Of a stretch of 64,000 nucleotides of DNA, positions 57,238-64,000 are shown in pieces. Position 1 is the stretch's first letter, and each line of letters begins with the position of its first letter. The notes beneath the pieces were generated by a model that did not search any database, was not told where the DNA came from, and worked only from the letters and a program-made list of their open reading frames with translations. The DNA comes from Nicotiana tabacum (taxonomy: Eukaryota > Streptophyta > Magnoliopsida > Solanales > Solanaceae): NCBI RefSeq assembly GCF_000715075.1, contig NC_134085.1, positions 132,784,716 to 132,848,715 on the forward strand. Reading direction: 5' to 3'. The position numbers were made by a program, and so were the translations under genes.

Positions 57238-57999
57238 TGTGACGACCAGACCGGTTGTCTTAAGAATTAGCGCCCCTATCCCCTATTAACTGTTTTCCCC
57301 AAGTGTATTTCTGCTATTTTGATTTGTTAGGATGTTCGGTTTCGAGTTTCGGAGAGTTTTGCGAAACTTAGTCCCTAAATGAGAGCTCAAGCGTTAGAAA
57401 GTTGACCGTAGTCGGAACAATGTGAAGACGGCCTCAGAATGGAAATCTGATGGTTCTGTTAGCTCTGTTAGGTGATTTCGGGCTTAGGAGCATGTTCGGA
57501 TTGTATTTTGGAGGTGCGTAGCTAATTTAGCCTTGAAATGCCGAAAGTTGAATTTTTTGAAGTTTCCGGTCCGATAGTGAGATTTTGATCCGAGGGTCGG
57601 AATGGAATTCCAGAAGTTGGAGTAGCTCCATAGTGTTGAATGTGACGTGTGTGCAAAATTTCAGGTTTTCGGACAAGGTTTTATAGACTTTTTGATCAAA
57701 AGCGTATTTTTAGAGTTTTTGGAATTCTTAGGCTTGAATCCGATGAAAAATAGGTGTTTTGATGTTGTTTTGACCGTTCCGAAGTTTGGAACAAGTTTGA
57801 GTGATATTTTAGGATTGGTTGGCATGTTTGGTTGAGGTCCTGAGTGCCTCGGGTGTGTTTCGGATGCTCAACGGACCAATTTTGGACTTGGAAAGGTTGC
57901 AGATTTTCTGCTATTGTGTTGCAGAGAAAACATTCATCGCGTTTGCGGGGGGGGGGGGGGGAGGGGGTCTCCCGTTCGCGTAGAGCATTTGGGAGAAAC

Positions 58000-58215
58000 A
58001 ACTGAAATGTGCTTCGCGTTCGCGATGATGTCCCGCGTTCGCGAAGGAAGGGACCCGTTGGTCTTCGCGTTCGCGACATGGTCCTCGCGTTCGCGTAGAG
58101 TCTGCTAGTGTAAGCTACGCATTCGCGAGTGGACCTCGCATTCGTGAAATAGGAAATTGTCCAGCAGGACTTTTGTGAATCACGGTCATGATAGTAGCCT
58201 CGCGTTCGCGAAGAA
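58000..58215 (+). repeat. irregular TCGCGTTCGCGA word cluster
   Basis: Variants of the palindromic word CGCGTTCGCGA occur about nine times at irregular spacing. They are preceded by a G run of about 13 at 57947-57960, where length errors are likely. Confidence 0.65.
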
Positions 58216-59094
58216 GAATGCGCCTGGGCAGATATAAGATTTCAAAATTGAGGGATTAGCCATTTTTATCAAAACTTAAGCTTGGAAGCTCGGATTTGAG
58301 CGAGATTTTGAGGGATTTTTAGAAATATTGATTGGGTAACGATTCTAGACTCCTTTTTTCTTGTAACCCATTAATCTAAACATAAATCCATCCTTTAATT
58401 TCGAAATTTTTATTAAAATTGGGGAAAAGTTCTTAGACCAAGAAATTGAGTTTTGATTGGGGATCTGACATTGGATTTGGATAATTTTGGTATGGTTAGA
58501 CTCGTGAGAGTACGAGGTTTCTGAAAATGTAAATTTCACCCGATTCCGAGATGTGGGCTCGAGGGGCGTTTTGGTCATTTTACCTAATTTCGTGTATTAG
58601 CTTAGAATTTAATTGTAGAATCAGTTACTTGAAGTGTTATTTACATTATGAAATTAAATTGAATAGATTTGGGCCATTTGGAGTTGAGTACTCGTGGCAA
58701 GAGCGTGGTTTCGGATTGATTTTTGAGCTGGTTCGAGGTAAGTGGTTTGTTTAACCTTGTGTGGGGGACCTTCCCCTTATGATATGATATATTTGGTATT
58801 TGAAATGCCTTGTACATGAGGTGATGAGTTCTTATTTGAGCTAAGTTTTGAAAATCCGATTTTACTTTAAGTATTTTAATTGAGTTCCTTTTTCCTGCTT
58901 TATTCTACTTGCGAATTTAGCCTGTTGTAGTTTAGAAAAGCATGTTTAGTTGACTTAATTACCTATTTGCTTAAACTGCTTTAATTGCATTACGTGAAGC
59001 ATGTTAGGCTAGAATTAATTGTTTACTTAGTACGAAATTTGCATTAAATTGAGTATTCTTGTGTTGCTTCGATGTGTTTTTAATTTGGGACTAC

Positions 59095-59345
59095 GGGACG
59101 GCATCCCGGAAGATCCCCTGTACGTATTTATGATCTGGACTGAGGTGCGGGATACCAAGAGATCCCTGGCATGTATATTGAGGACACCAAGAGATCCTCG
59201 AGATCCCAAGAGATCCTTAGCGGATCCTCGGGATACCAAGAGATCCCTAGTATATATTGAGGATACCGAGAGATCCTCGGGATACCAAGAGATCCCTGGC
59301 ATATATTGAGGGTACTAAGAGATCCTCGGGATACTGAAAGATCCC
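59095..59345 (+). repeat. tandem array in solo LTR, units of about 22 and 44 bases
   Basis: Alternating ATACCAAGAGATCCCTGGCA and GAGATCCTCGG parts with GTATATTGAGG spacers form six to seven units. Related words (GGATC, CGTAGTCC in complement) form the array at 61395-61710 in the minus-strand LTR. Confidence 0.8.
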
Positions 59346-60005
59346 TGGTTACTTCCTTGTGGTTTGCCTTCATCTTTGTTTCTGTTATTGTACTCTTATT
59401 ATCATGTGTATATTCTTACTGTAGATTCTCAATTGTACTACTTATCTTATCGTGTCATCTTTATAATTATTTAATCTTAGTAGGGCCCTGACCTTCCTCA
59501 CCACTACCCAACCGAGGTTAGGCTTGGCACTTACTGAGTACCGTTGTGGTATACTCATTCCTTTTCTGCGCATGTTTTTCATGTGCAGATCCAGGTACCG
59601 CTACTCAGGCCTATTATCTTTGAGGAGGCGACTGCTCTAAAGACTTCGAGGTACATCTGCCGCATCCGCAGACCGAGAAGTCCCTTTCTATTCCTGCTTT
59701 TAGTATTTAGCCCTTCAGTACTTTTCTGTTCTTATTAGACATTCCGGAGTTAGAGCTATGTAGTATTGATCTTAGCTTGTGATTCGTGGGTTTTCTGGGT
59801 CTTTGATTTAAATATTGGTTTTTGATACTTATATATGGTGTATGCCGAGTGGCACATTTAAACATTATTATTGTTTTATTTCTATTTTTAAATTGTTTTA
59901 CTTTGGCAAGTTTGGTTATCATTCGCAATTTAGGCTTACCTAGTCGTAGAAACTAGGTGCCGTCACGATGGTTCACGAAGGGCGAACCGGGGTCGTGACA
60001 ATAAT

Positions 60006-60708
60006 CCACAAGAAAAGAAATTAGATTCTTGAACAGTAAGTGATTACTTTATTGGTTACCCAAATAAATCTAAACGGTATGTGTTTTACTATCCAAACCA
60101 TAGTTCAAGAATTGTTGAAACCTGTAATGCAAGATTCATTGAGAATGGTGAAGTTAGTGGGAGTGTTGAAAAGCAAAGTGTGAAAATAAAAGAGGTGAGG
60201 GTCAATATTCTATTACCCACGAATGTGCCTACTTCCACAAAAATACCAAATATTGTTCCAGTTGTTGAAGAACATTTTGACAACACCGAGCAACATTTGG
60301 ATAAAACACTTCATGAAAAAACTAACTCACAAATATTTGACACAAATGAACCCCAAGAAATGCCATTAAAAAAATCTCAAAGAGTTAGAAAATCAGCTAT
60401 TTCGGATGATTACGTGGTTTATTTGCAAGAGTTAGATTTTGACATTGGTCTTAATAAGGATCCAGTTTCATTTTCACAAGCCATAAAAACTAATAAGTCT
60501 GACAAATGGATTGATTCCATGGAGGAAGAGTTAAAATCCATGGAATACAATAAAGTCTGGGATCTTTTGAATTGCCAGAAAGTTCTAAAAGAATCAGGTG
60601 TAGATGGGTCTTTAAGACGAAATGCGATTCAAATGGAAATATTGAACGATACAAAGCCAGACTTGTTGCCAAAGGTTATACTCAGAAAGGAGGCATTGAT
60701 TATAAGGA
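60006..60708 (+). pseudogene. Ty1/copia integrase C-terminus and start of RT, truncated
   Basis: This continues the copia polyprotein after the solo LTR. FIGYPNKSKRYVFYYPNHSS-type sequence begins at 60050, then a variable linker, then the RT start with [20 protein letters not shown] (about 60500). A frameshift near 60590 turns the expected RT frame into [12 protein letters not shown] second shift follows before the sequence is cut at 60708 by the minus-strand chromovirus LTR, inside the conserved KGYTQKEGIDYKD-like block. The rest of RT, the RNase H and the copia 3' LTR must lie beyond the window. Confidence 0.85.
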
Positions 60709-61394
60709 TGTCACGACCCCGGTTCGCCCTTCGTGAACCATCGTGACAGCACCTAGTCTCTACGACTAGGTAAGCCTAAACTTGCGGAAGATAACCGAAA
60801 CTTGCGGAAGTAAAACAATTTAAAAACATAAATAAGGCAATAACAGTGTTAAATGTGCCGCTCGGCATACACCATATTTATATAGATCTCAAAACCAATA
60901 TCTAAATCCAAGACCCGAAAACCCACGAATCACAAGCTAAGAAAAAAGAAATACTACATAGCTCTAAATCCGGAATTTGTCTAATAAGAACAGAAAGTAC
61001 AGAAGGGCTAAATACAAAAAGGCAGGAATAGAAAGGGACTCCTCGGTCTGTGGACGCGGCAGATGTACCTCTAAGTCTCTAAGTAGTCACCTCCCTCAAG
61101 GATTGTAGGCCTGAGTAAAAGTACCTGGATCTGCACATGAAAAACATGCACAGAAGGGGCATGAGTACACTACAGCGGTACTCAGTAAATACCAAGCCTA
61201 AACTCGGTTGGGTAGTGACGAGGAAGGTCAGGCCCTACTGAGGCTAATTACAATATAAGGGTTAACAGTGTAGAATAAAACAGTATAAATAAGTGCAACA
61301 GTAAGAAATAACATAGAATTGACAGAACAACAACAACTAGAACAGAGACAAAGCAAACCACGGAAATAAATACAGCTCAACATAGAGACAACAA

Positions 61395-61710
61395 CCGGGG
61401 CACCTTCCAGGATGTAGTCCCAATTACAACTGTCCAGTGGATCTTCTGAGATACCGTCCTGTAGTCCATCATATATATGTCCGAAGGATCTCCCGGGATC
61501 CCGTCCCGTAGTCCAACTATCAATGCGCGGGGATCTACCAGAAACCCGATCCGTAGTCCCAAATGTAAATATCCAGTACTGGGAATCTACCAGGTGCATT
61601 CCCGTAGTTCCATATAACTGTGCAGAGGTATCTACCGGGAATCTAACCCATAGTCCCAAAGTAAACAAACAAGGGGGAGCTACCGGATCCCACATCCGTA
61701 GTCCCAAAAT
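61395..61710 (-). repeat. tandem array in minus-strand LTR, unit about 55-60 bases
   Basis: About six degenerate units contain GGATCTACCGGGAATC-type and CCGTAGTCCCAAA-type parts (plus-strand reading). The array sits where the other chromovirus LTRs have their own, different arrays. Confidence 0.75.
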
Positions 61711-62574
61711 AAATACATAGCAGCAGCAGGAAGATAAACAAAAATGGAAAAATTTCATATTAAGGAAATAAGTGATTCTAGCCTAGCATGCTACACAGAA
61801 TTCAAGTAAGGTAGGTTGAATCAAATAAAGCAATTAAGTCACTTAGACATGCTTTCCTAAGCTAACAACAAGCTTAATAGTGCAAGAAATAGAAACAGGA
61901 AAGGAAACATACTAGTATTTACTTAAAGAAAACTGGATTTCCAACAATTAGTACCAGTATGCACTCATCACCTCACGTACAAGGCATTTCAATTACCAAA
62001 TATACCAATCCTAAGGGGAAGGTCCCCCACACAAGGTTAGACAAGCCACTTACCTCGAACCGACTCAAAATCAACCCAACACCACGTCTTTGCCACGAGT
62101 ACTCAACTCCAAATGGCCCAAATCTATTCAATTCAATTACATAATATAAATAACACTTTAAGTAACTGATTCTACAATTAAATTCTAAGCTAATACACGA
62201 AATTATGTAAAATGACCAAAATGCCCCTCGGGCCCATGTCTCGGAATCGGGTAAAATTCATATTTTCAGAATCCTCATACCCTCATGAGTCTAACCATAC
62301 CAAAATTATCCAATTCTGATACCATTTGGTCCTTCAAATCATCATTTTACATTTTTAAAAGATTTCACAAGTTTTCTTCCCAAATTCCATCCCAAATCAC
62401 GAATTAAATGATGAATTCAATGATGGATTCATGTACTCTAGCCAAATCTGAGTTAGAATCACTTAGCCCGATGAATTTCTTGAAAAACCTTCGAAAACGC
62501 GCCAAAATCCGAGCTCTCTAGGTCAAAATATGAAATAAAACCCAAAACCTCGTATTTGTAGGGCACCCCCCGGA

Positions 62575-62900
62575 TTTCCACCACTGCGGACCGCACAAAA
62601 ACGAGTGTTGTCCGCACAAAACCAGTGCTATCCACACAAGTTTTGACTGCAGTGACAAGCTTTAGTATTTTGGCCATAATTTCTCAACAGATGTCCAAAT
62701 TGTGATTTCTTTACCTTTCTAGAAACTAGACACGGAGGGTTATAACTTTCGTTTTTGAATCATCCCAAAATTCCTTGTAGATAAAAAGATATGAGCTTCC
62801 GAAGTAGGACCAGTGAAATTTTCCTCACCGCGGACCGCACTACATTTTGTGCGGCCACACAGGCCCCACTGCGGACGCACTGGACTTTGTGCGGATCGCA
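62575..62900 (-). repeat. irregular GTGCGGACCGC word cluster
   Basis: Words such as CCACTGCGGACCGCAC and TTTGTGCGGATCGCACTGG recur about seven times. They occupy the place held by TCGCGTTCGCGA words in the other LTR. Confidence 0.6.
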
Positions 62901-63588
62901 CTGGTGAGTTCCGAGGCCTGCAACTCTTCTGGACCTGCAACAGCTATGATTTTCAGCCTAAAACATCCCAAAACCTACCCGGAACTCACCCGAGTCCCTT
63001 GGGCTTCAAACCAAGTGTACCAACACATCCCATGACATCGTTCAAACTTGTTCAAAACTTCAGAATGCTCACAACAACATCAAATCACCAATTTAACATA
63101 GGATTCAAGCCCAAGAATTCTTAACTTATGCTTTCGATCAAAAGGTCTATCAAATCTCGTCCGAATGACCTGAAATTTTGCAAGCACGTCACATTCAACA
63201 CTACATAGCTACTCCAATTTTCGGAATTCCATTCCGACCCTTAGATCAAAATCTCACTATCGGATCGAAAACTTCAAAAATTTGACTCTCGCCATTTCAA
63301 GCCTAAATTAGCTACGGACCTCCAAAACAATCCGATCATGCCCCTAAACCCGAAATCACCTAACAGAGCTATAGGAACCGTCGGATTTCCATTCCGAGCT
63401 CGTCTTCACACTGTTCCGACTACGATCAACTTTCCAATACTTAAGCTCTCATTCTGGAACTAAGTGTCCCAAAACTCCCCAAAACTCAAAACCGAACATC
63501 GCGGCAAATCAAAATAGCAGAAATAAACTAGGGAAAAGAAATTAATAGGGGATCAGGGCATTAATTCTTAAGACGATCGGCTGGGTCG

Positions 63589-64000
63589 TCACATCCTCTT
63601 ACACTTAAACATTCGTTCGTCCTCGAACGAGCATAGAGACATATCTGAAGTAGTGAAAAGATGAGGGTAGCGGCTGCGCATATCTTGCTCGGTCTCCCAG
63701 GTCGCCTCCTCGACCGGCTAGGCCCGCCATTGAACCTTCACCGATGTAATGTTCTTTGACCTCAGTTTTCTGACCTGCCTGTCCAATATTGCCACTGGCT
63801 CCTCAACAAAAGATAGATCCTTGTCCAACTGGACTGAACTGAAATCCAACATGTGCGACGGATCGCCGTGATACCTCCAGAGCATCGAAACATGAAATAC
63901 CAGATGAACTCCTGCCAAGCTGGGAGGTAAGGCAAGCTCATAAGCAACCTCCCCAACACGCTTCAATATCTCAAAAGGGCTAATAAACCTCAGACTCAAC
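63589..64000 (-). pseudogene. chromovirus polyprotein C-terminus (integrase tail and chromodomain), partial
   Basis: On the minus strand this reads from the window edge: RFISPFEILKRVGEVAYELA, then PPSLAGVHLVFHVSMLWRYH, then EPVAILDRQVRKLRSK and VKVQWRA. This is the conserved C-terminal integrase region and start of the chromodomain of Tekay/Del-type chromoviruses. A TAG at 63718-63720 interrupts it where the family has Gln (Q-PVEEATWE). The same frame continues with PVEEATWETEQDMRSRYPHL to a TGA at 63589-63591, which lies inside the LTR. The rest of gag-pol lies outside the window. Confidence 0.9.

Larger units (their letters stand above)
57238..60000 (+). mobile_element. chromovirus-type solo LTR (2763 bases)
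   Basis: It starts TGTGACGACCAGACCGGTTG, ends GGGGTCGTGACA, and is flanked by ATAAT. It has no PBS, PPT or gene. It aligns along most of its length with the complement of 60709-63593, for example the CTTAAGAATTA start, the ACCTTGTGTGGGGGACC region, GCACTTACTGAGTACCG and the final ACTAGGTGCCGTCACGATG. Short frames inside it are not credible genes. Confidence 0.93.
60709..63593 (-). mobile_element. 3' LTR of a minus-strand chromovirus (2885 bases)
   Basis: Read on the minus strand it starts TGTGACGACCCAGCCGATCG at 63593 and ends GGGGTCGTGACA at 60709. The polyprotein C-terminus lies immediately upstream on the same strand, so this is the 3' LTR. The element continues past the right edge. The left-hand flank AAGGA (60704-60708) should reappear beyond its far end as target duplication. 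Confidence 0.92.

Noticed and set aside
57947..57960. A run of about 13 G as a G-quadruplex or telomere-like feature.
   Set aside because: It is a single homopolymer in a decayed LTR, prone to length error; no repeat of separate G tracts supports it.

Overview
The window is plant nuclear repeat DNA: AT-rich, with no recognisable cellular gene, built almost entirely of LTR retrotransposons inserted into one another. Family resemblance suggests Solanaceae (Nicotiana is my best guess), but nothing in the sequence proves the species.

Layout, oldest to youngest. (1) The base layer is a decayed Ty1/copia element: part of its 5' LTR lies at about 269-417, the rest at 54016-54208, then PBS, leader and broken gag-pro-int (55221-57237) and a truncated RT (60006-60708). 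(2) Its 5' LTR was split by a very large Ty3/gypsy element of the Tat/Ogre type, 418-54010 (TSD AGGGT). That element is decayed but has the full order: LTR, tRNA-Arg-like PBS, leader, ORF1 (DUF7745-like), gag-pro, intron, RT with two RNase H domains and integrase, long 3' UTR with tandem arrays, PPT, LTR. (3) Its 5' LTR holds a chromovirus-type solo LTR (3436-12169, TSD TTACT), itself split by a third-family Tat-like solo LTR (5903-10778, TSD AATAT). (4) Its 3' LTR holds a second, younger Tat/Ogre-type element of 23.3 kb (29182-52491, TSD GTAGT) with the same gene order, an open ORF1, and gag-pro-pol broken by four in-frame stops and one frameshift. (5) The copia element also took a chromovirus solo LTR (57238-60000, TSD ATAAT) and, on the minus strand, a chromovirus whose 3' LTR is 60709-63593 and whose polyprotein C-terminus runs off the right edge.

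How the parts work together: in both Tat elements the LTR drives one long RNA primed by tRNA-Arg. ORF1 is a separate extra gene ahead of gag. Gag-pro and RT-RNaseH-integrase are separate reading frames that join in frame if a 170-172 base intron is removed. The products would package, copy and integrate the RNA.

The most interesting signal is non-coding. Each Tat element carries four copies of a ~65-base motif that folds as a two-part stem plus a second hairpin. Stem bases change in compensating pairs between copies, the signature of a selected RNA structure. The copies sit at the borders of the element's modules (before ORF1, between ORF1 and gag, after pol, before the 3' PPT). I know of no description of it. 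Related signals are a triplicated double hairpin in the 3' UTR, a very conserved leader hairpin, and a second PBS-like word inside U5 about 100 bases upstream of the LTR end in three LTR families.
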